The notes under the pieces: generated by a model
Databases searched by the model: none
What the model saw: only the letters and a program-made list of their open reading frames with translations
Told to the model about the DNA's origin: nothing
DNA from: Erythrobacter sp. UBA2510
GTDB lineage: Bacteria; Pseudomonadota; Alphaproteobacteria; Sphingomonadales; Sphingomonadaceae
Direction of reading: 5' to 3'
DNA: 25,082 bases
NCBI GenBank assembly: GCA_002341345.1
Contig: DDNW01000003.1
Location: 375-25,456, forward strand
Program-made: the position numbers and the translations under genes
Part shown: in pieces, positions 15,456 to 23,277 of the stretch
Numbering within the stretch: the stretch's first letter is position 1
Layout of the letters: the number at the start of each line of letters is the position of its first letter

Positions 15456-15869
15456 ATGCCATTCAGGCGTCGCAAATCGATGATCGACACCGTCAAGGCC
15501 TTTGTTGAGGCGGTCAATGCGCGCGACCTCGAAAGGCTCCGCGCCCTGATGGCGGATGACATCAAGCTCCTCGATACCGCCGGCGATGAGCTTTCCGGCA
15601 AGGATCACTGTTTCTCATTCTTCATCCGGCTGTTCGAGGTCGCACCGGACTTTTCGCTGAGGGTCGAGACGTGCAGTACCTCGGGCGATTCGGTGCTCAT
15701 GCGCGGCTACTCCAGCAGTTCCGTGCCGCGTTTCAGCGACAGGATGCAGTTTCGCGCCCGGGTAGTGAAGGGCGTCATCCATGAATGGCAGTCTTACAGC
15801 GCCCGCCCGGCTCGCAATATCGACCACCTGATGAGCGCCCCTGCCGAGGGTCAACGGCCAGCAGCCTGA
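15456..15869 (+). CDS. SnoaL-like / nuclear transport factor 2-fold protein
   Basis: A 137-residue protein. MIDTVKAFVEAVNARDLERLRALMADDIKLLDTAGDELSG-type text is the classic start of SnoaL-like domains: a helix pair, then D.LERL..LMADDI and a loop with GKD. Later strands (FSLRVETCSTSGDSVLMRGYSS, then MQFRARVVKGVIHEWQSY) complete the cone-shaped fold. Such domains bind small molecules, and some are isomerases; the substrate cannot be told. GGAG at 15445-15448 supports the ATG at 15456, although an ATG at 15480 matches the domain start. It converges on purN with a 15-base gap. Confidence 0.75.
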   Translation: MPFRRRKSMIDTVKAFVEAVNARDLERLRALMADDIKLLDTAGDELSGKDHCFSFFIRLFEVAPDFSLRVETCSTSGDSVLMRGYSSSSVPRFSDRMQFRARVVKGVIHEWQSYSARPARNIDHLMSAPAEGQRPAA

Positions 15870-15884
15870 AGGCGTCCGGCCCGC

Positions 15885-16871
15885 TCAGAACTGATCGGCG
15901 GCATCGTGCAGGCGGGTCAGCCGAGCCGGCGCGACACTGCGCCAACTGCGTTCCAGCCATTGCCGTACATGCTCCCAGTCTAAACCGGGCCGGTTGAGAA
16001 TCAGTCCGACCCAGCCGCTCGCACCGTAATAGTCGGGGCGGAAATAGGCGTCGGGATCGCGCTCGATCAGAGCGGTCATTTCGTCCGGCCCGTCGGTTTT
16101 TACCAGCACCGCAATATGTGCGCTGCCGTGATGCCGGTCGGCGAAATGGGCGAAGAATTTCCCGCTTTTGCCGCCGGTACGAAAGCCCGGAGAGCCGTGG
16201 CTTTCGCGGGCCTCGGCTTCAGGCAGGGCAAGGGCGAGTTCACGTACCTTGTCGAGTAGCCAGTCGGCACGAAACGGGCGTGCGACGTAATCGGCGAGGC
16301 AGCGCGGATAGAGCTGGTACTCGGCCAGGCGGACCCGGTCGCCGAGCTCCTCAGGCGTGTCGCCGGGCAGGATCGCGACCGGCAGCTGGCCCAGCAGCGG
16401 GCCGTCATCGAGTTCTGCGGTGACGAGGTGAACCGAGCAGCCGCCATGGCTGTCGCCTGCCGCAATGGCGCGGGCATGGGTATCGAGCCCCTTGTACTTG
16501 GGCAGCAATGAAGGGTGGGTGTTGAGCATCCGGCCCGCCCAGCTCTCGACGAAACCGGCGGTCAGGATGCGCATATAGCCGCACAGCGCGACATATTCGG
16601 CGCCGCTATCCTTGAGCGCGTCCAGCATGATTGCCTCATGCGCTTCGCGCGTCATTCCGCGATGGGGATGGGCGAAGGTGGGAATGCCCTCGGCCGCCGC
16701 GATCGCAAGGCCAGGTGCATCGGGGATGTTGCTGGCGACGAGCACGATCTCATAGGGGGCATCGGGCAGGCGCGAGGCATGCAGCAGCGCGGTCATGGTC
16801 GTGCCCTTGCCCGAGAGCATGACGGCGACCCTGGCCTTGTGGGGCACTGATCCGGCAGTGCCCTCAGGCAT
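15885..16871 (-). CDS. purN: Phosphoribosylglycinamide formyltransferase fused to a YjbR/MmcQ-like domain
   Basis: Residues about 13-200 are a complete PurN, which formylates GAR with 10-formyltetrahydrofolate in purine synthesis: [36 protein letters not shown] with catalytic Asn and His, and [16 protein letters not shown] with the catalytic Asp. Typical PurN proteins end near 190-215 residues. Here about 120 more follow without a break: [25 protein letters not shown], a FFAHF strand, [20 protein letters not shown], and GWVGLILN with W..V...LERSWR at the end. These are features I know from YjbR/MmcQ (CyaY-like fold) proteins, usually encoded alone and of unclear function. The ATG overlaps the purM stop by 8 bases, so the two are coupled. 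Confidence 0.9.
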   Translation of the reverse strand: MPEGTAGSVPHKARVAVMLSGKGTTMTALLHASRLPDAPYEIVLVASNIPDAPGLAIAAAEGIPTFAHPHRGMTREAHEAIMLDALKDSGAEYVALCGYMRILTAGFVESWAGRMLNTHPSLLPKYKGLDTHARAIAAGDSHGGCSVHLVTAELDDGPLLGQLPVAILPGDTPEELGDRVRLAEYQLYPRCLADYVARPFRADWLLDKVRELALALPEAEARESHGSPGFRTGGKSGKFFAHFADRHHGSAHIAVLVKTDGPDEMTALIERDPDAYFRPDYYGASGWVGLILNRPGLDWEHVRQWLERSWRSVAPARLTRLHDAADQF

Positions 16872-17961
16872 GATGCGTTGCTTGCCAGTCCTCGCGCGCG
16901 GCCCATTCGCCCGCGCTGCCGGTCACGGTGCAGCTGCGCTGGCCGGTCACGATCTCGCCGACCATGTGGACCTCTTCGCCCGCCTGCTCGAGCGCGCCGG
17001 TGACCTTGGCGGCATTGTCGGGCGTCACCGCCAGCACCATACCGATCCCGCAGTTGAAAGTGCGCGCCATTTCTGCCGGTTCGATCTGGCCCTGTGCCTG
17101 CAGGAAGGCCATCAGCGGCGACTGCGCCCAATTGTCGGCATGGACCATCGCATGCGCGCCTTCGGGCAGGACGCGCGGGATGTTCTCGAGCAGGCCGCCG
17201 CCGGTGATATGCGCGAGCGCGTCGATCAGTCCGGCGCGGATCAGCGGCAGCAGCCGCTTCACATAGATGCGCGTGGGGGCCATCAGCGCATCGATCAGCA
17301 GCGTGTCGATGTCGAACGGGGCGGGTCGGTCGAGCTTCCAGCCCTTGTCCGCCGCCAACCGCCGCACGAGCGAGAAGCCGTTCGAATGGACGCCCGAGCT
17401 GGCAAGGCCGAGCAGAATATGGCCGGGCGCGACCTTGCCGCCGGTCAGTTCTTCACCGCGTTCAACGGCGCCGACGCAGAATCCGGCGAGGTCGTAATCG
17501 CCAGCGGCATACATGCCCGGCATTTCCGCCGTCTCGCCGCCGATCAGCGCGCATCCCGCTTCCTTGCAGCCCTCGGCAATGCCCGCGATCACCCGCTCGG
17601 CAACGCCATTGTCGAGCTTTCCGGTGGCGAAATAGTCGAGGAAGAAGAGCGGCTCTGCGCCCTGCACGATCAGATCGTTGACGCACATCGCGACCAAGTC
17701 GATGCCGACCGTATCGTGGCGTCCGCTGTCGATAGCCAGTTTCAGCTTGGTGCCGACGCCATCATTGGCCGCGACCAGCAGCGGGTCGGTATAGCCTGCC
17801 GCGCGCGGATCGAAGAAACCGCCGAAACCGCCGATTTCGCCATCGGCTCCGGGGCGGCGCGTTGCCTTGACCAGCGGGCCGATCGCCTTGACCAGCGCGT
17901 TGCCGGCCTCGATCGAGACACCGGCCTGTTCGTATGTATAGGAGGGCGTATTCGAGCTCAT
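16864..17961 (-). CDS. purM: Phosphoribosylformylglycinamidine cyclo-ligase (AIR synthetase)
   Basis: Closes the imidazole ring of FGAM with ATP to give AIR in purine synthesis. The product from the ATG at 17961 ([20 protein letters not shown]) has 365 residues, slightly longer than E. coli PurM. Marks are [15 protein letters not shown], the GIGGFGG-like loop written [25 protein letters not shown], the nucleotide-binding [50 protein letters not shown] and [14 protein letters not shown] start at 18003 is possible but would reduce the spacing to the divergent gene. Transcribed together with purN. Confidence 0.96.
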   Translation of the reverse strand: MSSNTPSYTYEQAGVSIEAGNALVKAIGPLVKATRRPGADGEIGGFGGFFDPRAAGYTDPLLVAANDGVGTKLKLAIDSGRHDTVGIDLVAMCVNDLIVQGAEPLFFLDYFATGKLDNGVAERVIAGIAEGCKEAGCALIGGETAEMPGMYAAGDYDLAGFCVGAVERGEELTGGKVAPGHILLGLASSGVHSNGFSLVRRLAADKGWKLDRPAPFDIDTLLIDALMAPTRIYVKRLLPLIRAGLIDALAHITGGGLLENIPRVLPEGAHAMVHADNWAQSPLMAFLQAQGQIEPAEMARTFNCGIGMVLAVTPDNAAKVTGALEQAGEEVHMVGEIVTGQRSCTVTGSAGEWAAREDWQATHHA

Positions 17962-18029
17962 GGCCTGTCCATAGGCTTTCGTGCTTGGATTTCCACTCGC
18001 CATTGGGCAAAAGGCCCGCGATTTCCCCG

Positions 18030-19319
18030 ATGCCGAACTTCACCGCTCTTTCTTCAAGGCACTTGCGCGCCTCCCCAGCCACCCCGGCGCTGGCCGTGGT
18101 GCTGTTGCTCGCGCTCGCACTGGGCGCCGCCCTGTGGGCGCAGGTCGAGGGGGAGCGCGGAATCGCCCCTGTTGCCAGCAGCAGCGACATCGCCGTCGGC
18201 GGGATCGAGGTGGATGTACGCGGCGACGATGCCGAGGATGCGCGGCTGAAAGGCTGGGCCGAGGCGCGGCGGCTGGCGTGGGAGAAGATCGGCGGGCCGG
18301 ACGTCGCCGATTCGCAGCTTCAGGGTCTGGTCTCCTCCATCGTGATCGAGCACGAACAGCTTGGTCCCAAGCGCTACATCGCGCGGCTTGGCGTCATTTT
18401 CGACCGGCAACGTGCGGGCGGCCTGCTCGGTGCGGGTGGCGAACGCACCCGCTCGGCGCCCATGCTGACCCTGCCGGTGCTCAAGACCGGCGGCACGGCG
18501 ACCATGTTCGAGGTGCGCAACGAATGGCAGCGCGCCTGGGCCGAATACCAGTTCGGTTCGAGCGGTGTCGACTATGTGCGCCCGACCGGCTCGGGCGGCG
18601 ATTCGCTGTTGCTCACCTATGGCCAGACCTCGCGCCGCAGCCGCGCCTGGTGGAGCACGATCCTCGACGATTTCGGCGCGGCAGACGTGGTCGTGCCGAT
18701 TGCGGATCTGCGCTGGGAATGGCCCGGCGGCCCGGTGGTGGGTACGTTCACCGCCCGCCATGGTCCCGACAATCTCTATCTCGACAGCTTTACCATGCGT
18801 GCCGAGAATTCCGAAGAATTGCCCGCCATGCTGGTGCGCGCGGTCGAGCGTTTCGATCAAATCTACAATGCGGCAATGGCGAGCGGGAAACTGCGCCCGG
18901 ACCCCACGCTGACGCTTGACGATGTCGAACTGAGCCCTGAAATCCGCGCGCTGATCGAGGCGGCGCAGGCGGCCGAGGCGGCTGCGGCTGCCGCAGCGGC
19001 GATGGACCCGCTCGATCCGAACGGCATTGGCACCCCGCTGCCACCCACCACGACCTTCACCCCACCGGTTGTGGCAACCACCTCGGTGACGCTGTCGGTC
19101 CAGGTCTCGACGCCGGACGCGCGCGCTTTCGATGCGGCGCTGGCGGGTCTGCGCGGGGTGTCGGGGACCAGCGGCGTCGGCGTCGCCAGCACCGCGATCG
19201 GCGGCACATCGGTGCTGCGCGTCACCTATACTGGCAGCCAGTCCGAACTTGCCGCTGCGCTGCGCTCGCAAGGGTGGCAGGTTACCGAGGGCAGCAACGC
19301 GCTCGCCATCAGTCGTTAG
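18030..19319 (+). CDS. Exported DUF2066-like protein with a C-terminal HMA-like domain
   Basis: A 429-residue protein. A hydrophobic segment near residues 20-35 ([17 protein letters not shown]) is a signal peptide or membrane anchor. The next part ([64 protein letters not shown]) follows the pattern of DUF2066 proteins. An Ala-rich linker of about 15 residues and a Pro/Thr-rich linker follow. The last 75 residues alternate strands and helices ([41 protein letters not shown]) like an ACT- or HMA-type ferredoxin fold, but lack a CxxC metal motif. Role unknown. It is divergent from purM and lies 14 bases before hdaA, probably in the same transcript. Confidence 0.7.
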   Translation: MPNFTALSSRHLRASPATPALAVVLLLALALGAALWAQVEGERGIAPVASSSDIAVGGIEVDVRGDDAEDARLKGWAEARRLAWEKIGGPDVADSQLQGLVSSIVIEHEQLGPKRYIARLGVIFDRQRAGGLLGAGGERTRSAPMLTLPVLKTGGTATMFEVRNEWQRAWAEYQFGSSGVDYVRPTGSGGDSLLLTYGQTSRRSRAWWSTILDDFGAADVVVPIADLRWEWPGGPVVGTFTARHGPDNLYLDSFTMRAENSEELPAMLVRAVERFDQIYNAAMASGKLRPDPTLTLDDVELSPEIRALIEAAQAAEAAAAAAAAMDPLDPNGIGTPLPPTTTFTPPVVATTSVTLSVQVSTPDARAFDAALAGLRGVSGTSGVGVASTAIGGTSVLRVTYTGSQSELAAALRSQGWQVTEGSNALAISR

Positions 19320-19333
19320 GCCGGAGAGGCGTA

Positions 19334-19948
19334 GTGGCCCGGTCCCAGATAGTCCTGCCTCTACCACCGGCGCGCGAGGAGCCGACGCGTCTTGTGCTCG
19401 GCCATGCCAACCGTGCTGTCGTGGAGGCGCTCGGCAACCCTGACAGCTGGCCCTATCGTACCGCCGTGCTCACCGGCCCGCCGCGTTCGGGCAAATCGCT
19501 GCTGGCGCGTTATTTCGTGCGCTCGGGCAAGGGCGGGGCGGTCGACGATGCGCAGGACCTGCCCGAAAACGACCTGTTCCATCGCTGGAATCGTGCACAA
19601 GAGGATGGTGAGGCGCTGCTGATCGTCGGCGGTCAGCCGCCGTGGGAAATCGCTCTGCCGGACCTGCGTTCGCGCATGGGCGCCGCCTTGCAGCTCGAAA
19701 TCGGCATTCCGGACGACGACATGGCCGCCGACCTGATCGAATCGCTGGCGGTCCAGCGTGGGCTGGCCTTGCCGGTTGAGGCCGCGCAATATCTCATCCC
19801 GCGCGCCGGACGCGGCTTTGCCGAGATCGAGGCGCTGGTGGCGATGATCGACCGGCTGAGCATGGAGCGCAAGGTACCGCCCACGCTCGGCATCTGGCGC
19901 GCCGCGCTGGAGGCGATTGTCGGCCCGGATGAGCCACGCATGCTATGA
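19334..19948 (+). CDS. hdaA: DnaA-like regulatory ATPase HdaA (replication control)
   Basis: HdaA works with the DNA-bound sliding clamp to hydrolyse ATP on DnaA, which prevents re-initiation. The 204-residue product has a clamp-binding type motif QIVLPL at residues 5-10, a Walker A GPPRSGKS at 48-55, a Walker B-like VDDAQDL near 70-76 and an AAA+ lid with PRAGRGFAEIEALVAMIDRLS. It lacks the DNA-binding domain IV of DnaA, as expected for Hda. I chose the GTG at 19334 because GGAGAGG (19323-19329) lies 4 bases ahead; upstream frame text overlaps the previous gene. Placement near purM agrees with what I recall of other alphaproteobacteria. Confidence 0.88.
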   Translation: MARSQIVLPLPPAREEPTRLVLGHANRAVVEALGNPDSWPYRTAVLTGPPRSGKSLLARYFVRSGKGGAVDDAQDLPENDLFHRWNRAQEDGEALLIVGGQPPWEIALPDLRSRMGAALQLEIGIPDDDMAADLIESLAVQRGLALPVEAAQYLIPRAGRGFAEIEALVAMIDRLSMERKVPPTLGIWRAALEAIVGPDEPRML

Positions 19949-19963
19949 CCGAACCCATGATTA

Positions 19964-19991
19964 TTGGTTCTTTGCGATTCCGTCCTATATG
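19964..19991 (+). promoter_or_regulatory. Putative cysE promoter
   Basis: TTGGTT (19964-19969), 16 bases, TATATG (19986-19991), in the 103-base gap between hdaA and cysE. The transcript would begin near 19998 with a leader of about 54 bases. I see no obvious riboswitch fold in it. Confidence 0.4.
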
Positions 19992-20051
19992 ATCGGTACC
20001 GGTCAGTAATTCGGCTGGGAATTTATCGGGCTTAAGGGAAGGGCGCGATTG

Positions 20052-20756
20052 ATGGAAAGACTCATCGCCTATCTCGATTCGGTGCGTGCCCGCGACCCGG
20101 CGCCGCGCTCGCGCTGGGAAATCCTGCTCTATCCGGGTGTGCTGGCGCTCGGCCTGCATCGCGTCGCGCACTGGCTGTTCGGTGCGGAGATGTTTTTCCT
20201 TGCCCGGCTGATCAATCATATTGCGCGCTTCCTGACCGCGATCGACATCCATCCGGGTGCGAAGATCGGGCGGAATCTGTTCATCGACCACGGCTTTACC
20301 GTGATCGGCGAGACCGCTGAAATCGGCGACGACGTGACCATCTATCAATGCGTCACGCTGGGCGGGACCAACCCGACCAACGGCGTGGGCGGCAAGCGTC
20401 ACCCGACCCTGTGCGACGGGGTCATCATCGGTTCGGGCGCGCAGATCATTGGCCCGATCACCGTGGGCGAGCGTGCCCGCGTCGGCGCCAATGCGGTTGT
20501 TACCGACGACGTGCCCGAGGGTGCGACGATGATCGGCCTCAAGGCGCGCTCGACGCTCGTCTCCGCCGAGACCTGGCTGCGCGAGTTCATGCCCTATGGC
20601 ACGCCCTGCAAGGAACCGTGCGAGCCGTGCGAACCCGCGCCCGACCTTGACCGGGTCGCAACGCTGGAGGCTGAGCTTGCCGCCATGCGCGCCGAGCTGG
20701 CTGAACTTCGTGGTGCCTTGGGCGATCCGGCACGCAAAAGCGGGACCGATCGCTGA
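20052..20756 (+). CDS. cysE: Serine O-acetyltransferase with Cys-rich, coiled-coil tail
   Basis: Acetylates serine with acetyl-CoA, the first step of cysteine synthesis. The 234-residue protein is the short type without the long N-terminal helical domain of E. coli CysE. The left-handed beta-helix is plain: AIDIHPGAKIGRNLFIDH, then GFTVIGETAEIGDDVTIYQ, then GVIIGSGAQIIGPITVG. The catalytic Asp/His pair is in IDHG, and LGGT belongs to the CoA site. After the enzyme core (about residue 178), a CKEPCEPCEPAP stretch has three Cys in eight residues, then a helix with heptad-like Leu/Ala spacing (DRVATLEAELAAMRAELAELRG). AAGGGAAGG lies 9 bases before the ATG at 20052; a TTG just before it is also in frame. 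It is coupled to the next gene by a 1-base overlap. Confidence 0.93.
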   Translation: MERLIAYLDSVRARDPAPRSRWEILLYPGVLALGLHRVAHWLFGAEMFFLARLINHIARFLTAIDIHPGAKIGRNLFIDHGFTVIGETAEIGDDVTIYQCVTLGGTNPTNGVGGKRHPTLCDGVIIGSGAQIIGPITVGERARVGANAVVTDDVPEGATMIGLKARSTLVSAETWLREFMPYGTPCKEPCEPCEPAPDLDRVATLEAELAAMRAELAELRGALGDPARKSGTDR

Positions 20757-21109
20757 TGCGCGCGGGCGCCGGTGGCCCTAATATCATCGCCTTTCCCGCT
20801 TCGCGGCCGCCGTTGCAGGTAGGGTTCGAGCGTGCCGAACTAGCCCGTATCCTCGACCTCTATGGCCGCATGGTCGCTGCCGGGGAGTGGCGCGACTATG
20901 CCATGCAGTTCGGGCGTGACTGCGCCAGCTTCGCCGCCTTCCGCCGCACCGCCGAGGTGCCGCAGATGCGGTTGGAAAAGCGCCCGGCGCTACGCCAACG
21001 GCAGGGCATGTGGGCGCTGTTCGGCGAGCAGGGGCAGGTGCTCAAGCGCGGCCATGAACTAGCGGGTGTCCTTGCGCCGATCGAGCGACGCCTGGTGAAG
21101 CTGGTCTGA
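20756..21109 (+). CDS. DUF2794 protein
   Basis: A 117-residue protein of a family found mainly in alphaproteobacteria, of unknown function. Family-type text is F.RAELARILDLYGRMVAAGEWRDYAMQFGRDCASFAAFRR, then RPALRQRQGMWALFGEQGQVLKRGHEL. The Trp/Arg/Phe pattern in the first half and the later Arg-rich stretch look like a small compact domain. Its ATG overlaps the cysE stop by one base (TGATG), so translation is probably coupled. It ends 3 bases from the converging gph stop. Assignment from recalled motifs. Confidence 0.82.
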   Translation: MRAGAGGPNIIAFPASRPPLQVGFERAELARILDLYGRMVAAGEWRDYAMQFGRDCASFAAFRRTAEVPQMRLEKRPALRQRQGMWALFGEQGQVLKRGHELAGVLAPIERRLVKLV

Positions 21110-21112
21110 GGG

Positions 21113-21787
21113 TCAGCGAAGGGCCGCCAGCGCGGGAACCAGCTCGTCAAAATGGTCGATCAGCGCGTCGCAATCGAGTTCGCCAGCAGGCCGATCGTTA
21201 TAGCCGAAGCTGACTGCCACCACCGTCGCCCCGGCCGCGCGCCCGGCCGAGGTGTCATAAGTCGAATCGCCGATCATCGCGAAGCGCCCGCCGCCGCAAT
21301 CCTCGACCGCCGCCAACAGCATGTCGGGTTGCGGCTTGGCCCGCTCCTTGCCCAGCGTGTCCGAGCCGTAGACCGTCTTGAACAGGTGATCCATGCCCAG
21401 TGCCTTGAGCAGGATACGTGCCGGCCCTTCGGTTTTGTTGGTGCACACAGCCAGCGTGCAGCCACGTTCGATCAGCACCTCCAATGCGGCAATGCAGCCG
21501 GGGAAGGGCACCGTCTTGTCGGCGATATGTGCCCAATAATGGTCGAGCAGCGCTTCCTTCAGGATCTCGAACCGGTCGCGATCGACCATGCCGCCCTGTG
21601 CCTCGAGCGCGCGCTTCAGCATCCCCACCGCTCCGCCGCCGATCTTCTGGCGCAGGTCATCAGGGGTTACGGGCGCGCGGCCTTCCAGCGCCAGCGCATG
21701 ATTGACTGCATCGGCAAGGTCGTGATGTGATTCGACCAGCGTTCCGTCGAGGTCGAAAAGGACGATGTCATAAGGAAATTCGCTCAT
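21113..21787 (-). CDS. gph: Phosphoglycolate phosphatase (HAD family)
   Basis: Removes phosphate from 2-phosphoglycolate, a product of DNA repair and oxygenase side reactions. The 224-residue protein has HAD motif I VLFDLDGTLVES (nucleophile and acid Asp), motif II VCTNKT, the motif III Lys in KPQPDML, and motif IV GDSTYDTSAGRAAG. The cap is the small helical type between motifs I and II. The ATG at 21787 gives a start just before motif I; a longer frame upstream is spurious. It is divergent from glmU with a 61-base gap. Substrate specificity in this HAD group is loose, so related substrates are possible. Confidence 0.88.
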   Translation of the reverse strand: MSEFPYDIVLFDLDGTLVESHHDLADAVNHALALEGRAPVTPDDLRQKIGGGAVGMLKRALEAQGGMVDRDRFEILKEALLDHYWAHIADKTVPFPGCIAALEVLIERGCTLAVCTNKTEGPARILLKALGMDHLFKTVYGSDTLGKERAKPQPDMLLAAVEDCGGGRFAMIGDSTYDTSAGRAAGATVVAVSFGYNDRPAGELDCDALIDHFDELVPALAALR

Positions 21788-21848
21788 TGCGCGTCTCTGT
21801 GGCGCAGGCCGGTGGAAACCGCAAAGGTTTGATGGCATTGCACATCGC

Positions 21849-23228
21849 ATGACCTCAAATGTCGCCTCCCTTTCGCGTCCGCTAGCTGCCATCATCCTTG
21901 CCGCGGGCAAGGGCACGCGGATGAAAAGCGCCCGCCACAAGGTGCTGCATGAAATTGCCGGTCGCGCGATGATCGATCACCTGCTGGCCGAGGTCGAAGG
22001 CCTGGGCGCGGCGCAACTGGTGGCCGTGATCGGCGAATATGGTGAGCAATTGCGTGCCGCGCTGGGCAGCCGCGTCGCCTATGCCGAGCAGGTCGAACAG
22101 CTGGGCACCGGCCATGCCGTACAGCAGGCCGCCGATGCCTTGGCGGGGTTCGAGGGCGATGTGCTGGTCCTCTATGGCGACGTGCCCTTCGTCACCGCCG
22201 CCACGATGCGCCGCATGGTCGAGCGGCTGCATGAAGACGACGCGCCAGCCGCCGTCGTGCTCGGCTTCGAGCCTGCCGACCCGCTGCGCTATGGTCGCGT
22301 CATTGCCGACGAGGCGGGCGTGATCGCCAAGATGGTCGAGTACAAGGACGCGAGCGAGGAAGAGCGCGCCTGCCGTCTATGCAATTCGGGACTGATTGCA
22401 GCCGATGCGAAGGAGCTGTTTGCGCTGCTCGATCAGGTCGGTAACGACAATGCACAGGGCGAATTCTACCTGCCCGACGTGGTCAATATCGCCGCCGCTC
22501 AGGGCCGCCCCAGCGCGGTCGTCACCTGCGAGCGCGCCGAAGAGGTCGCCGGGATCAACAGCCGCGCCGAACTCGCCGCCGCCGAAGCGCAGTGGCAGGA
22601 GCTGAAGCGCGCCGAAGCGATGGATGCGGGCGTCACCCTGCGCGCGCCCGACACCGTCTTTTTCAGCTGGGATACCCAGATCGCGGAGGATGTGGTGATC
22701 GAGGCGAATGTGGTTTTCGGCCCCGGCGTCACCATTGCCAGCGGCGCGCATGTGAAAGCCTTCTGCCATATCGAGGGCGCGACGATTGGCGCGGGCGTCG
22801 AGGTCGGCCCCTTTGCACGGCTGCGCCCCGGCACCGTCCTCGAAGCCGGCAGCAAGATCGGCAATTTCGTCGAGATCAAGAACACCGTGATGGGCGAGGG
22901 TGCCAAGGCCAACCACCTCACCTATCTGGGCGATGCCAGCGTGGGCGCGGGTGCGAATATCGGTGCAGGCACGATCACCTGCAATTACGATGGCTATTTC
23001 AAGCACCGGACCACTATCGGGCCACGGGCCTTTATCGGCTCCAACAGTGCGTTGATCGCGCCGATCAATGTGGGTGCCGATGCGATCGTGGCGGCGGGCA
23101 GCGCGGTCAGTCGCGACGTAGCCGATGGCGAATTGCGAATGGTGCGGGCCGAACAGATGGTCAAACCCGGCTGGGCCGACCGCTTCCATGACGCCATGCG
23201 TCGCAAGAAGAAGGCGGCCAAGAAGTGA
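21849..23228 (+). CDS. glmU: Bifunctional N-acetylglucosamine-1-phosphate uridyltransferase / glucosamine-1-phosphate acetyltransferase
   Basis: Makes UDP-N-acetylglucosamine in two steps for peptidoglycan and LPS. The 459-residue protein is standard in length. The N-terminal pyrophosphorylase domain has LAAGKGTRM at residues 17-25, EQLGTGHAVQQA, and LYGDVPF with the metal Asp. The C-terminal left-handed beta-helix has ARLRPGTVLEAGSKIGNFVEIKN-type repeats and NHLTYLGDASVGAGANIGAGTITCNYDG, which hold the acetyl-transfer His and CoA site. The tail is basic (RRKKKAAKK). No strong ribosome binding site precedes the ATG. A GCGGG/CCCGC hairpin (23231-23245) lies between it and glmS, without a T-run. 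Confidence 0.97.
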   Translation: MTSNVASLSRPLAAIILAAGKGTRMKSARHKVLHEIAGRAMIDHLLAEVEGLGAAQLVAVIGEYGEQLRAALGSRVAYAEQVEQLGTGHAVQQAADALAGFEGDVLVLYGDVPFVTAATMRRMVERLHEDDAPAAVVLGFEPADPLRYGRVIADEAGVIAKMVEYKDASEEERACRLCNSGLIAADAKELFALLDQVGNDNAQGEFYLPDVVNIAAAQGRPSAVVTCERAEEVAGINSRAELAAAEAQWQELKRAEAMDAGVTLRAPDTVFFSWDTQIAEDVVIEANVVFGPGVTIASGAHVKAFCHIEGATIGAGVEVGPFARLRPGTVLEAGSKIGNFVEIKNTVMGEGAKANHLTYLGDASVGAGANIGAGTITCNYDGYFKHRTTIGPRAFIGSNSALIAPINVGADAIVAAGSAVSRDVADGELRMVRAEQMVKPGWADRFHDAMRRKKKAAKK

Positions 23229-23277
23229 TCGCGGGCACCACCCGCAAATTCAAATCAGCTAACAGGTATATGGCCTA

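Noticed and set aside
16795..18249. 484-codon open frame on the plus strand across purN and purM
   Set aside because: Antisense to two strongly conserved purine genes; residue content is typical of a shadow frame.
18054..19367. 437-codon open frame on the minus strand across the DUF2066-like gene
   Set aside because: The plus-strand product has a signal sequence, recognisable domains and a good neighbour fit; the minus frame has none.
23246..23277. TATATG at 23267-23272 as a glmS promoter
   Set aside because: It would begin transcription at or after the glmS start codon and has no matching -35 sequence.
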